DNA of 64,000 nucleotides. Source: Volvox africanus (Eukaryota; Chlorophyta; Chlorophyceae; Chlamydomonadales; Volvocaceae). The stretch spans positions 1-64,000 of the forward strand of contig BSDZ01000045.1 in the NCBI GenBank assembly GCA_030268105.1. Reading direction: 5' to 3'. This document shows, one piece after another, positions 1 to 13,202 of the stretch (positions within the stretch are counted from its first letter, which is position 1; every line of letters begins with the position of its first letter). Made by a program: the position numbers and the translations under genes. Under the pieces are notes generated by a model. The model had not been told where the DNA came from, ran no database searches, and was given only the letters and a program-made list of their open reading frames with translations.

Positions 1-716
1 GAAATAGGTGCGGGTCGCTCTTGGCCTGCGGCTGTGACCTTCAATGGGACTCAACCCCACTCTATGATGCATTACACCTGCTGATAGCCCGTCCGTGGGT
101 CCCAGGCGCGGGTCCTGCTACCTGAAGGCTAGATGTCCCAATCTAAGCCCTTGACATGGTCCGGTGATATGGTGTACAAAAGGTACGGAAAGGTACACTG
201 CTTCCGTTACAAGTTCGTCAGAAGTAGGGAATGAGGACACCAGTTGTAAGTAGTCGTTTACGTTCAAGAGGTAAGAACGCTTCTAGAGCCAAGTCACAAA
301 GTTCACTTGCTCTCTCATCGCTCGTTTACTAATATTAATCCGACTCCAAATGCCGTACACTTGTGGCGACAGCGCCGAAACATAACATGCAACACAGTCA
401 AGATCAAATTACTCTATTAGATAAACGATACATATCTAAATACAACGGATTAAACTGAAAGGCACACGACACACTTTTGGACACACTTCTGGATACTGCG
501 ATCCTTCCTCCTCCTACAATGTCCTGCTGTACAACCAAAGCGATATAAATGTGAACACTCAATATTTGACACGTGCAAACGACAGACAAAGGGGTCACGT
601 GCTGGGCAAGCCATGGAAGCTGTGTATGAATTTATGGAGGCTGTCAGTTCAGGCTGTTTATTGTTTGCAGTCTGCTTTTACTTGCTGCTGATATCAGCCC
701 TTGGCTCGAGCATTCT

Positions 717-742
<26 letters not shown>
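717..742 (+). repeat. (TG)13 microsatellite of unit 1 (example of tract in every unit)
   Basis: A pure TG run followed by TATATATC. The same tract occurs at the same place in all units with different length: about 7 TG in copies 2-4 and 6-14, about 12 in copies 15-16, 6 in copy 26, and interrupted by a GAG or TTAG step in copies 27-46. It explains most unit-length differences and the apparent His/Thr-rich or Val/Cys-rich short ORFs. Confidence 0.95.
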
Positions 743-749
<7 letters not shown>

Positions 750-884
750 CTATACTTGTACAACAGTGATTGATGCGTGTGCTGTTTCAAGATGTGGGAA
801 TGGATAGCAGGGTATGGTGGACCTGTGTGGCCGGCACACTGCTGTGCGGTGGGGCTTGTTGCCCAGCGTGAGTGAGACATGTGA

Positions 885-956
885 GGGAGTTTGGTCTAGT
901 GGTATGATTCTCGCTTCGGGTGCGAGAGGCCGTGAGTTCGATTTTTGCAACTCCCC
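885..956 (+). tRNA. tRNA-Pro (CGG), array copy 1
   Basis: A 72 nt cloverleaf including the discriminator base. Acceptor strand GGGAGTT pairs perfectly with AACTCCC, the A box is TGGTCTAGTGG, and the anticodon arm is CTCGC-TTCGGGT-GCGAG with anticodon CGG at 917-919. The T loop is TTCGATT and the discriminator is C, as in eukaryotic tRNA-Pro. D-arm and anticodon arm match the usual tRNA-Pro pattern. There is no intron and no encoded CCA. A T4 Pol III terminator lies at 966-969. The T stem is GTGAG opposite TTTGC, so position 61 is T instead of the near-universal C, which weakens the B box. Whether this copy is transcribed is unknown. Confidence 0.88.
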
Positions 957-1053
957 TCTTGCCGGTTTTACCGCATTTGTATGGAAGAAGCACCAGCAGT
1001 ATGGGATCATGTACCGTGCTATGATGACTGTGCAAAATCAACACATGTGTGTG

Positions 1054-1399
1054 TGTAGGATAGGGGGGTACATCACCCGTGGCCACTAACCTGGCAGTCC
1101 CTACCTTCCCCGGTGTTTCGGGGCACCCTCATCCAGTCTCCCATGCCGACTTCTCCGAAATCAGTGGTTTTCCCAGGTTCAGCACCCACCACCAGCATCC
1201 AGCGGAATCTGCCGAATCAACTAAGGCGTCAACTCCGCTACTGGTCAGCTCGCAGGTCACTTTAATTGGGGTCGTCACCGTCCATCGGCATGGGGGCACC
1301 CTGCCCTTACCTTTGGGACTTTGGCCCGCTCTCGGTCGGGGTAGAACCTGGAACTCCAGGGGCATATTAGTCGTGCCATAACAGTCGTGCCTGAACACG
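1054..1399. other. Extra ~346 bp segment present only in array unit 1
   Basis: Unit 1 is 1448 bp long instead of about 1090. The extra DNA lies between two copies of ATGTGTGTG (1045-1053 and 1400-1408), where other units have a single ATGTGTGTGTCAACGCATCC-like sequence. It is richer in G+C than the surrounding spacer and matches no other part of the window. It could be a small insertion with a 9 bp duplication, or an ancestral piece of the unit later lost by recombination between the short repeats. ORFs of 81-100 codons overlap it in several frames, but none resembles a known protein. Confidence 0.75.
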
Positions 1400-2318
1400 A
1401 TGTGTGTGACAAGCATCCAGCTGGGGTCGTGGCACGAGCTAGCAGAAGGAAATAGGTGCGGGTCGCTCTTGGCCTGCGGCTGTGACCTTCAATGGGACTC
1501 AACCGCACTCTATGATGCATTACACCTGCTGATAGCCCGTCCGTGGGTCCCAGGCGCGGGTCCTGCTACCTGAAGGCTAGATGTCCCAATCTAAGCCCTT
1601 GACACGGTCCGGTGATATGGTGTACAAAAGGTACGGAAAGGTACACTGCTTCCGTTACAAGTTCGTCAGAAGTAGGGAATGAGGACACCAGTTGTAAGTA
1701 GTCGTTTTCGCTCAAGAGGTAAGAACGCTTCTAGAGCCAAGTCACAAAGTTCACTTGCTCTATCGTCGCTTGTTTACTAATATTAATCCGACTCCAAATG
1801 CCGTACACTTGTGGCGACAGCGTCGAAACATAACATGCAACACAATCAAGATCACATTACTCTATTAGATAAACGATACATATCTAAATACAACGGATTA
1901 AACTGAAAGGCACACGACACACTTTTGGACACACTTCTGGATACTGCGATCCTTCCTCCTCCTACAATGTCCTGCTGTACAACCAAAGCGATATAAATGT
2001 GAACACTCAATATTTGACACGTGCAAACGACAGACAAAGGGGTCACGTGCTGGGCAAGCCATGGAAGCTGTGTATGAATTTATGGAGGCTGTGAGTTCAG
2101 GCTGTTTATTGTTTGCAGTCTGCTTTTACTTGCTGCTGATATCAGCCCTTGGCTCGAGCATTCTTGTGTGTGTGTGTGTATATCTATACTTGTACAACAG
2201 CAATTGATGCGTGTGCTGTTTCAAGATGTGGGAATGGATAGCAGGGTATGGTGGACCTGTGTGGCCGGCACACTGCTGTGCGGTGGGGCTTGTTGCCCAG
2301 TGTGAGTGAGACATGTGA

Positions 2319-2390
2319 GGGAGTTTGGTCTAGTGGTATGATTCTCGCTTTGGGTGCGAGAGGCCGTGAGTTCGATTTTTGCAACTCCCC
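2319..2390 (+). tRNA. tRNA-Pro (TGG), array copy 2
   Basis: Anticodon TGG at 2351-2353, a different proline isoacceptor from most copies. T stem GTGAG/TTTGC, T at position 61. Confidence 0.87.
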
Positions 2391-3398
2391 TCTTGCCGGT
2401 TTTACCGCATTTGTATGGAAGAAGCACCAGCAGTATGGGATCATGTACCGTGCTATGACGACTGTGCAAAATCAACACATGTGTGTGTCAACGCATCCAG
2501 CTGGGGTCGTGGCACGAGCTAGCAGAAGGAAATAGGTGCGGGTCACTCTTGGCCTGCGGCTGTGACCTTCAATGGGACTCAACCCCACTCTATGATGCAT
2601 TACACCTGCTGATAGCCCGTCCGTGGGTCCCAGGCGCGGGTCCTGCTACCTGAAGGCTAGATGTCCCAATCTAAGCCCTTGACACGGTCCGGTGATATGG
2701 TGTACAAAAGGTACGGAAAGGTACACTGCTTCCGTTACAAGTTCGTCAGAAGTAGGGAATGAGGACACCAGTTGTAAGTAGTCGTTTTCGCTCAAGAGGT
2801 AAGAACGCTTCTAGAGCCAAGTCACAAAGTTCACTTGCTCTCTCTACGCTTGTTTACTAATATTAATCCGACTCCAAATGCCGTACACTTGTGGCGACAG
2901 CGTCGAAACATAACATGCAACACAATCAAGATCAAATTACTCTATTAGATAAACGATACATATCTAAATACAACGGATTAAACTGAAAGGCGCACGACAC
3001 ACTTTTGGACACACTTCTGGATACTGCGATCCTTCCTCCTCCTACAATGTCCTGCTGTACAACCAAAGCGATATAAATGTGAACACTCAATATTTGACAC
3101 GTGCAAACGACAGACAAAGGGGTCACGTGCTGGGCAAGCCATGGAAGCTGTGTATGAATTTATGGAGGCTGTGAGTTCAGGCTGTTTATTGTTTGCAGTC
3201 TGCTTTTACTTGCTGCTGATATCAGCCCTTGGCTCGAGCATTCTTGTGTGTGTGTGTGTATATCTATACTTGTACAACAGCAATTGATGCGTGTGCTGTT
3301 TCAAGATGTGGGAATGGATAGCAGGGTATGGTGGACCTGTGTGGCCGGCACACTGCTGTGCGGTGGGGCTTGTTGCCCAGTGTGAGTGAGACATGTGA

Positions 3399-3470
3399 GG
3401 GAGTTTGGTCTAGTGGTATGATTCTCGCTTCGGGTGCGAGAGGCCGCGAGTTCGATTATTGCAACTCCCC
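3399..3470 (+). tRNA. tRNA-Pro (CGG), array copy 3
   Basis: Anticodon CGG at 3431-3433. T stem GCGAG/ATTGC, so the 53-61 pair is a G-A mismatch; reduced activity is likely. Confidence 0.82.
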
Positions 3471-4478
3471 TCTTGCCGGTTTTACCGCATTTGTATGGAA
3501 GAAGCACCAGCAGTATGGGATCATGTACCGTGCTATGACGACTGTGCAAAATCAACACATGTGTGTGTCAACGCATCCAGCTGGGGTCGTGGCACGAGCT
3601 AGCAGAAGGAAATAGGTGCGGGTCGCTCTTGGCCTGCGGCTGTGACCTTCAATGGGACTCAACCACACTCTATGATGCATTACACCTGCTGATAGCCCGT
3701 CCGTGGGTCCCAGGCGCGGGTCCTGCTACCTGAAGCCTAGATGTCCCAATCTAAGCCCTTGACACGGTCCGGTGATATGGTGTACAAAAGGTACGGAAAG
3801 GTACACTGCTTCCGTTACAAGTTCGTCAGAAGTAGGGAATGAGGACACCAGTTGTAAGTAGTCGTTTTCGCTCAAGAGGTAAGAACGCTTCTAGAGCCAA
3901 GTCACAAAGTTCACTTGCTCTATCGTCGCTCATTTACTAATATTAATCCGACTCCAAATGCCGTACACTTGTGGCGACAGCGTCGAAACATAACATGCAA
4001 CACAATCATGATCAAATTACTCTATTAGATAAACGATACATATCTAAATACAACGGATTAAACTGAAAGGCACACGACACACTTTTGGACACACTTCTGG
4101 ATACTGCGATCCTTCCTCCTCCTACAATGTCCTGCTGTACAACCAAAGCGATATAAATGTGAACACTCAATATTTGACACGTGCAAACGACAGACAAAGG
4201 GGTCACGTGCTGGGCAAGCCATGGAAGCTGTGTATGAATTTATGGAGGCTGTGAGTTCAGGCTGTTTATTGTTTGCAGTCTGCTTTTACTTGCTGCTGAT
4301 ATCAGCCCTTGGCTCGAGCATTCTTGTGTGTGTGTGTGTATATCTATACTTGTACAACAGCGATTGATGCGTGTGCTGTTTCAAGATGTGGGAATGGATA
4401 GCAGGGTATGGTGGACCTGTGTGGCCGGCACACTGCTGTGCGGTGGGGCTTGTTGCCCAGTGTGAGTGAGACATGTGA

Positions 4479-4550
4479 GGGAGTTTGGTCTAGTGGTATG
4501 ATTCTCGCTTTGGGTGCGAGAGGCCGCGAGTTCGATTTTTGCAACTCCCC
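4479..4550 (+). tRNA. tRNA-Pro (TGG), array copy 4
   Basis: Anticodon TGG at 4511-4513. T stem GCGAG/TTTGC, T at position 61. Confidence 0.87.
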
Positions 4551-5404
4551 TCTTGCCGGTTTTACCGCATTTGTATGGAAGAAGCACCAGCAGAATGGGA
4601 TCATGTAACGTGCTATGACGACTGTGCAAAATCAACACATGTGTGTGTCAACGCATCCAGCTGGGGTCGTGGCACGAGCTAGCAGAAGGAAATAGGTGCG
4701 GGTCGCTCTTGGCCTGCGGCTGTGACCTTCAATGGGACTCAACCCCACTCTATGATGCATTACACCTGCTGATAGCCCGTCCGTGGGTCCCAGGCGCGGG
4801 TCCTGCTACCTGAAGGCTAGATGTCCCAATCTAAGCCCTTGACACGGTCCGGTGATATGGTGTACAAAAGGTACGGAAAGGTACACTGCTTCCGTTACAA
4901 GTTCGTCAGAAGTAGGGAATGAGGACACCAGTTGTAAGTAGTCGTTTGCGCTCAAGAGGTAAGAACGCTTCTAGAGCCAAGTCACAAAGTTCACTTGCTC
5001 TATCGTCGCTCGTTTACTAATATTAATCCGACTCCAAATGCCGTACACTTGTGGCGACATTGTCGAAACATAACATGCAACACAATCATGATCAAATTAC
5101 TCTATTAGATAAACGATACATATCTAAATACAACGGATTAAACTGAAAGGCGCACGACACACTTTTGGACACACTTCTGGATACTGCGATCCTTCCTCCT
5201 CCTACAATGTCCTGCTGTACAACCAAAGCGATATAAATGTGAACACTCAATATTTGACACGTGCAAACGACAGACAAAGGGGTCACGTGCTGGGCAAGCC
5301 ATGGAAGCTGTGTATGAATTTATGGAGGCTGTGAGTTCAGGCTGTTTATTGTTTGCAGTCTGCTTTTACTTGCTGCTGATATCAGCCCTTGGCTCGAGCA
5401 TTCT

Positions 5405-5435
<31 letters not shown>

Positions 5436-5570
5436 CTATACTTGTACAACAGTGATTGATGCGTGTGCTGTTTCAAGATGTGGGAATGGATAGCAGGGTA
5501 TGGTGGACCTGTGTGGCCGGCACACTGCTGTGCGGTGGGGCTTGTTGCCCAGTGTGAGTGAGACATGTGA

Positions 5571-5642
5571 GGGAGTTTGGTCTAGTGGTATGATTCTCGC
5601 TTTAGGTGCGAGAGGCCGCGAGTTCGATTTTTGCAACTCCCC
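5571..5642 (+). tRNA. tRNA-Pro body with TAG anticodon, array copy 5
   Basis: The anticodon loop is TTTAGGT, giving anticodon TAG at 5603-5605, which would read CUA (Leu) on a body otherwise identical to the tRNA-Pro copies. T stem GCGAG/TTTGC. The amino acid it would carry is uncertain because G35, a proline identity base, has become A. Confidence 0.75.
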
Positions 5643-6650
5643 TCTTGCCGGTTTTACCGCATTTGTATGGAAGAAGCACCAGCAGTATGGGATCATGTAA
5701 CGTGCTATAACGACTGTGCAAAATCAACACATGTGTGTGTCAACACATCCAGCTGGGGTCAAGGCACGAGCTAGCAGAAGGAAATAGGTGCGGGTCGCTC
5801 TTGGCCTGCGGCTGTGACCTTCAATGGGACTCAACCACACTCTATGATGCATTACACCTGCTGATAGCCCGTCCGTGGGTCCCAGGCGCGGGTCCTGCTA
5901 CCTGAAGGCTAGATGTCCCAATCGAAGCCCTTGACACGGTCCGGTGATATGGTGTACAAAAGGTACGGAAAGGTACACTGCTTCCGTTACAAGTTCGTCA
6001 GAAGTAGGGAATGAGGACACCAGTTGTAAGTAGTCGTTTTCGCTCAAGAGGTAAGAACGCTTCTAGAGCCAAGTAACAAAGTTCACTTGCTCTATCGTCG
6101 CTCGTTTAATAATATTAATCCGACTCCAAATGCCGTACACTTGTGGCGACAGCATCGAAACATAACATGCAACACAATCAAGATCAAATTACTCTATTAG
6201 ATAAACGATACATATCTAAATACAACGGATTAAACTGAAAGGCGCACGACACACTTTTGGACACACTTCTGGATACTGCGATCCTTCCTCCTCCTACAAT
6301 GTCCTGCTGTACAACCAAAGCGATATAAATGTGAACACTCAATATTTGACACGTGCAAACGACAGACAAAGGGGTCACGTGCTGGGCAAGCCATGGAAGC
6401 TGTGTATGAATTTATGGAGGCTGTGAGTTCAGGCTGTTTATTGTTTGCAGTCTGCTTTTACTTGCTGCTGATATCAGCCCTTGGCTCGAGCATTCTTGTG
6501 TGTGTGTGTGTATATCTATACTTGTACAACAGCAATTGATGCGTGTGCTGTTTCAAGATGTGGGAATGGATAGCAGGGTATGGTGGACCTGTGTGGCCGG
6601 CACACTGCTGTGCGGTGGGGCTTGTTGCCCAGTGTGAGTGAGACATGTGA

Positions 6651-6722
6651 GGGAGTTTGGTCTAGTGGTATGATTCTCGCTTCGGGTGCGAGAGGCCGCG
6701 AGTTCGATTCTTGCAACTCCCC
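6651..6722 (+). tRNA. tRNA-Pro (CGG), array copy 6
   Basis: Anticodon CGG at 6683-6685. T stem GCGAG/CTTGC keeps C61, so both internal promoter boxes are good. One of the best-formed copies. Confidence 0.92.
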
Positions 6723-7730
6723 TCTTGCCGGTTTTACCGCATTTGTATGGAAGAAGCACCAGCAGTATGGGATCATGTAACGTGCTATGACGACTGTGCA
6801 AAATCAACACATGTGTGTGTCAACGCATCCAGCTGGGGTCGTGGCACGAGCTAGCAGAAGGAAATAGGTGCGGGTCGCTCTTGGCCTGCGGCTGTGACCT
6901 TCAATGGGACTCAACCCCACTCTATGATGCATTACACCTGCTGATAGCCCGTCCGTGGGTCCCAGGCGCGGGTCCTGCTACCTGAAGGCTAGATGTCCCA
7001 ATCGAAGCCCTTGACACGGTCCGGTGATATGGTGTACAAAAGGTACGGAAAGGTACACTGCTTCCGTTACAAGTTCGTCAGAAGTAGGGAATGAGGACAC
7101 CAGTTGTAAGTAGTCGTTTTCGCTCAAGAGGTAAGAACGCTTCTAGAGCCAAGTAACAAAGTTCACTTGCTCTATCGTCGCTCGTTTAATAATATTAATC
7201 CGACTCCAAATGCCGTACACTTGTGGCGACAGCATCGAAACATAACATGCAACACAATCAAGATCAAATTACTCTATTAGATAAACGATACATATCTAAA
7301 TACAACGGATTAAACTGAAAGGCGCACGACACACTTTTGGACACACTTCTGGATACTGCGATCCTTCCTCCTCCTACAATGTCCTGCTGTACAACCAAAG
7401 CGATATAAATGTGAACACTCAATATTTGACACGTGCAAACGACAGACAAAGGGGTCACGTGCTGGGCAAGCCATGGAAGCTGTGTATGAATTTATGGAGG
7501 CTGTGAGTTCAGGCTGTTTATTGTTTGCAGTCTGCTTTTACTTGCTGCTGATATCAGCCCTTGGCTCGAGCATTCTTGTGTGTGTGTGTGTATATCTATA
7601 CTTGTACAACAGCAATTGATGCGTGTGCTGTTTCAAGATGTGGGAATGGATAGCAGGGTATGGTGGACCTGTGTGGCCGGCACACTGCTGTGCGGTGGGG
7701 CTTGTTGCCCAGTGTGAGTGAGACATGTGA

Positions 7731-7802
7731 GGGAGTTTGGTCTAGTGGTATGATTCTCGCTTCGGGTGCGAGAGGCCGCGAGTTCGATTCTTGCAACTCC
7801 CC
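7731..7802 (+). tRNA. tRNA-Pro (CGG), array copy 7
   Basis: Same sequence as copy 6; anticodon CGG at 7763-7765, C61 kept. Confidence 0.92.
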
Positions 7803-8810
7803 TCTTGCCGGTTTTACCGCATTTGTATGGAAGAAGCACCAGCAGTATGGGATCATGTAACGTGCTATGACGACTGTGCAAAATCAACACATGTGTGTGT
7901 CAACGCATCCAGCTGGGGTCGTGGCACGAGCTAGCAGAAGGAAATAGGTGCGGGTCGCTCTTGGCCTGCGGCTGTGACCTTCAATGGGACTCAACCCCAC
8001 TCTATGATGCATTACACCTGCTGATAGCCCGTCCGTGGGTCCCAGGCGCGGGTCCTGCTACCTGAAGGCTAGATGTCCCAATCGAAGCCCTTGACACGGT
8101 CCGGTGATATGGTGTACAAAAGGTACGGAAAGGTACACTGCTTCCGTTACAAGTTCGTCAGAAGTAGGGAATGAGGACACCAGTTGTAAGTAGTCGTTTT
8201 CGCTCAAGAGGTAAGAACGCTTCTAGAGCCAAGTAACAAAGTTCACTTGCTCTATCGTCGCTCGTTTAATAATATTAATCCGACTCCAAATGCCGTACAC
8301 TTGTGGCGACAGCATCGAAACATAACATGCAACACAATCAAGATCAAATTACTCTATTAGATAAACGATACATATCTAAATACAACGGATTAAACTGAAA
8401 GGCGCACGACACACTTTTGGACACACTTCTGGATACTGCGATCCTTCCTCCTCCTACAATGTCCTGCTGTACAACCAAAGCGATATAAATGTGAACACTC
8501 AATATTTGACACGTGCAAACGACAGACAAAGGGGTCACGTGCTGGGCAAGCCATGGAAGCTGTGTATGAATTTATGGAGGCTGTGAGTTCAGGCTGTTTA
8601 TTGTTTGCAGTCTGCTTTTACTTGCTGCTGATATCAGCCCTTGGCTCGAGCATTCTTGTGTGTGTGTGTGTATATCTATACTTGTACAACAGCAATTGAT
8701 GCGTGTGCTGTTTCAAGATGTGGGAATGGATAGCAGGGTATGGTGGACCTGTGTGGCCGGCACACTGCTGTGCGGTGGGGCTTGTTGCCCAGTGTGAGTG
8801 AGACATGTGA

Positions 8811-8882
8811 GGGAGTTTGGTCTAGTGGTATGATTCTCGCTTTGGGTGCGAGAGGCCGCGAGTTCGATTATTGCAACTCCCC
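8811..8882 (+). tRNA. tRNA-Pro (TGG), array copy 8
   Basis: Anticodon TGG at 8843-8845. T stem GCGAG/ATTGC with a G-A mismatch at 53-61. Confidence 0.82.
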
Positions 8883-9890
8883 TCTTGCCGGTTTTACCGC
8901 ATTTGTATGGAAGAAGCACCAGCAGTATGGGATCATGTAACGTGCTATGACGACTGTGCAAAATCAACACATGTGTGTGTCAACGCATCCAGCTGGGGTC
9001 GTGGCACGAGCTAGCAGAAGGAAATAGGTGCGGGTCGCTCTTGGCCTGCGGCTGTGACCTTCAATGGGACTCAACCCCACTCTATGATGCATTACACCTG
9101 CTGATAGCCCGTCCGTGGGTCCCAGGCGCGGGTCCTGCTACCTGAAGGCTAGATGTCCCAATCGAAGCCCTTGACACGGTCCGGTGATATGGTGTACAAA
9201 AGGTACGGAAAGGTACACTGCTTCCGTTACAAGTTCGTCAGAAGTAGGGAATGAGGACACCAGTTGTAAGTAGTCGTTTTCGCTCAAGAGGTAAGAACGC
9301 TTCTAGAGCCAAGTAACAAAGTTCACTTGCTCTATCGTCGCTCGTTTAATAATATTAATCCGACTCCAAATGCCGTACACTTGTGGCGACAGCATCGAAA
9401 CATAACATGCAACACAATCAAGATCAAATTACTCTATTAGATAAACGATACATATCTAAATACAACGGATTAAACTGAAAGGCGCACGACACACTTTTGG
9501 ACACACTTCTGGATACTGCGATCCTTCCTCCTCCTACAATGTCCTGCTGTACAACCAAAGCGATATAAATGTGAACACTCAATATTTGACACGTGCAAAC
9601 GACAGACAAAGGGGTCACGTGCTGGGCAAGCCATGGAAGCTGTGTATGAATTTATGGAGGCTGTGAGTTCAGGCTGTTTATTGTTTGCAGTCTGCTTTTA
9701 CTTGCTGCTGATATCAGCCCTTGGCTCGAGCATTCTTGTGTGTGTGTGTGTATATCTATACTTGTACAACAGCAATTGATGCGTGTGCTGTTTCAAGATG
9801 TGGGAATGGATAGCAGGGTATGGTGGACCTGTGTGGCCGGCACACTGCTGTGCGGTGGGGCTTGTTGCCCAGTGTGAGTGAGACATGTGA

Positions 9891-9962
9891 GGGAGTTTGG
9901 TCTAGTGGTATGATTCTCGCTTCGGGTGCGAGAGGCCGCGAGTTCGATTCTTGCAACTCCCC
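9891..9962 (+). tRNA. tRNA-Pro (CGG), array copy 9
   Basis: Same sequence as copy 6; anticodon CGG at 9923-9925, C61 kept. Confidence 0.92.
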
Positions 9963-10970
9963 TCTTGCCGGTTTTACCGCATTTGTATGGAAGAAGCACC
10001 AGCAGTATGGGATCATGTAACGTGCTATGACGACTGTGCAAAATCAACACATGTGTGTGTCAACGCATCCAGCTGGGGTCGTGGCACGAGCTAGCAGAAG
10101 GAAATAGGTGCGGGTCGCTCTTGGCCTGCGGCTGTGACCTTCAATGGGACTCAACCCCACTCTATGATGCATTACACCTGCTGATAGCCCGTCCGTGGGT
10201 CCCAGGCGCGGGTCCTGCTACCTGAAGGCTAGATGTCCCAATCGAAGCCCTTGACACGGTCCGGTGATATGGTGTACAAAAGGTACGGAAAGGTACACTG
10301 CTTCCGTTACAAGTTCGTCAGAAGTAGGGAATGAGGACACCAGTTGTAAGTAGTCGTTTTCGCTCAAGAGGTAAGAACGCTTCTAGAGCCAAGTAACAAA
10401 GTTCACTTGCTCTATCGTCGCTCGTTTAATAATATTAATCCGACTCCAAATGCCGTACACTTGTGGCGACAGCATCGAAACATAACATGCAACACAATCA
10501 AGATCAAATTACTCTATTAGATAAACGATACATATCTAAATACAACGGATTAAACTGAAAGGCGCACGACACACTTTTGGACACACTTCTGGATACTGCG
10601 ATCCTTCCTCCTCCTACAATGTCCTGCTGTACAACCAAAGCGATATAAATGTGAACACTCAATATTTGACACGTGCAAACGACAGACAAAGGGGTCACGT
10701 GCTGGGCAAGCCATGGAAGCTGTGTATGAATTTATGGAGGCTGTGAGTTCAGGCTGTTTATTGTTTGCAGTCTGCTTTTACTTGCTGCTGATATCAGCCC
10801 TTGGCTCGAGCATTCTTGTGTGTGTGTGTGTATATCTATACTTGTACAACAGCAATTGATGCGTGTGCTGTTTCAAGATGTGGGAATTGATAGCAGGGTA
10901 TGGTGGACCTGTGTGGCCGGCACACTGCTGTGCGGTGGGGCTTGTTGCCCAGTGTGAGTGAGACATGTGA

Positions 10971-11042
10971 GGGAGTTTGGTCTAGTGGTATGATTCTCGC
11001 TTCGGGTGCGAGAGGCCGCGAGTTCGATTTTTGCAACTCCCC
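10971..11042 (+). tRNA. tRNA-Pro (CGG), array copy 10
   Basis: Anticodon CGG at 11003-11005; T stem GCGAG/TTTGC, T61. Confidence 0.88.
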
Positions 11043-12050
11043 TCTTGCCGGTTTTACCGCATTTGTATGGAAGAAGCACCAGCAGTATGGGATCATGTAA
11101 CGTGCTATGACGACTGTGCAAAATCAACACATGTGTGTGTCAACGCATCCAGCTGGGGTCGTGGCACGAGCTAGCAGAAGGAAATAGGTGCGGGTCGCTC
11201 TTGGCCTGCGGCTGTGACCTTCAATGGGACTCAACCCCACTCTATGATGCATTACACCTGCTGATAGCCCGTCCGTGGGTCCCAGGCGCGGGTCCTGCTA
11301 CCTGAAGGCTAGATGTCCCAATCGAAGCCCTTGACACGGTCCGGTGATATGGTGTACAAAAGGTACGGAAAGGTACACTGCTTCCGTTACAAGTTCGTCA
11401 GAAGTAGGGAATGAGGACACCAGTTGTAAGTAGTCGTTTTCGCTCAAGAGGTAAGAGCGCTTCTAGAGCCAAGTCACAAAGTTCACTTGCTCTATCGTCG
11501 CTCGTTTAATAATATTAATCCGACTCCAAATGCCGTACACTTGTGGCGACAGCATCGAAACATAACATGCAACACAATCAAGATCAAATTACTCTATTAG
11601 ATAAACGATACATATCTAAATACAACGGATTAAACTGAAAGGCGCACGACACACTTTTGGACACACTTCTGGATACTGCGATCCTTCCTCCTCCTACAAT
11701 GTCCTGCTGTACAACCAAAGCGATATAAATGTGAACACTCAATATTTGCCACGTGCAAACGACAGACAAAGGGGTCACGTGCTGGGCAAGCCATGGAAGC
11801 TGTGTATGAATTTATGGAGGCTGTGAGTTCAGGCTGTTTATTGTTTGCAGTCTGCTTTTACTTGCTGCTGATATCAGCCCTTGGCTCGAGCATTCTTGTG
11901 TGTGTGTGTGTATATCTATACTTGTACAACAGCAATTGATGCGTGTGCTGTTTCAAGATGTGGGAATGGATAGCAGGGTATGGTGGACCTGTGTGGCCGG
12001 CACACTGCTGTGCGGTGGGGCTTGTTGCCCAGTGTGAGTGAGACATGTGA

Positions 12051-12122
12051 GGGAGTTTGGTCTAGTGGTATGATTCTCGCTTCGGGTGCGAGAGGCCGCG
12101 AGTTCGATTTTTGCAACTCCCC
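12051..12122 (+). tRNA. tRNA-Pro (CGG), array copy 11
   Basis: Anticodon CGG at 12083-12085; T61; same as copy 10. Confidence 0.88.
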
Positions 12123-13130
12123 TCTTGCCGGTTTTACCGCATTTGTATGGAAGAAGCACCAGCAGTATGGGATCATGTAACGTGCTATGACGACTGTGCA
12201 AAATCAACACATGTGTGTGTCAACGCATCCAGCTGGGGTCGTGGCACGAGCTAGCAGAAGGAAATAGGTGCGGGTCGCTCTTGGCCTGCGGCTGTGACCT
12301 TCAATGGGACTCAACCCCACTCTATGATGCATTACACCTGCTGATAGCCCGTCCGTGGGTCCCAGGCGCGGGTCCTGCTACCTGAAGGCTAGATGTCCCA
12401 ATCGAAGCCCTTGACACGGTCCGGTGATATGGTGTACAAAAGGTACGGAAAGGTACACTGCTTCCGTTACAAGTTCGTCAGAAGTAGGGAATGAGGACAC
12501 CAGTTGTAAGTAGTCGTTTTCGCTCAAGAGGTAAGAGCGCTTCTAGAGCCAAGTCACAAAGTTCACTTGCTCTATCGTCGCTCGTTTAATAATATTAATC
12601 CGACTCCAAATGCCGTACACTTGTGGCGACAGCATCGAAACATAACATGCAACACAATCAAGATCAAATTACTCTATTAGATAAACGATACATATCTAAA
12701 TACAACGGATTAAACTGAAAGGCGCACGACACACTTTTGGACACACTTCTGGATACTGCGATCCTTCCTCCTCCTACAATGTCCTGCTGTACAACCAAAG
12801 CGATATAAATGTGAACACTCAATATTTGACACGTGCAAACGACAGACAAAGGGGTCACGTGCTGGGCAAGCCATGGAAGCTGTGTATGAATTTATGGAGG
12901 CTGTGAGTTCAGGCTGTTTATTGTTTGCAGTCTGCTTTTACTTGCTGCTGATATCAGCCCTTGGCTCGAGCATTCTTGTGTGTGTGTGTGTATATCTATA
13001 CTTGTACAACAGCAATTGATGCGTGTGCTGTTTCAAGATGTGGGAATGGATAGCAGGGTATGGTGGACCTGTGTGGCCGGCACACTGCTGTGCGGTGGGG
13101 CTTGTTGCCCAGTGTGAGTGAGACATGTGA

Positions 13131-13202
13131 GGGAGTTTGGTCTAGTGGTATGATTCTCGCTTCGGGTGCGAGAGGCCGCGAGTTCGATTTTTGCAACTCC
13201 CC
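13131..13202 (+). tRNA. tRNA-Pro (CGG), array copy 12
   Basis: Anticodon CGG at 13163-13165; T61; same as copy 10. Confidence 0.88.

Noticed and set aside
404..598. A 64-codon minus-strand ORF that recurs intact in all 47 units
   Set aside because: The units are so alike that an open frame in one is open in nearly all. The protein has no recognisable domain, and the few variants change amino acids freely.
644..880. Recurring minus-strand ORF with a His-Thr repeat
   Set aside because: The HTHTHT stretch is the (TG)n microsatellite read on the other strand; its length follows the tract length.
814..1089. Recurring 66-95 codon plus-strand ORF beginning MVDLCGRHTAV
   Set aside because: It reads straight through the tRNA gene and its flank; its sequence is explained by the tRNA and microsatellite.
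1054..1399. Solo LTR of element 2 (similar length, and it also starts TGTAGGA soon after the left repeat)
   Set aside because: Only the first seven bases agree; the rest and the right end do not match the 354 bp LTR.
5571..5642. TAG anticodon copies as amber suppressor tRNAs that would explain the TAG Gag-Pol junctions
   Set aside because: A suppressor of UAG needs anticodon CUA. Anticodon UAG reads CUA (Leu), not the UAG stop.
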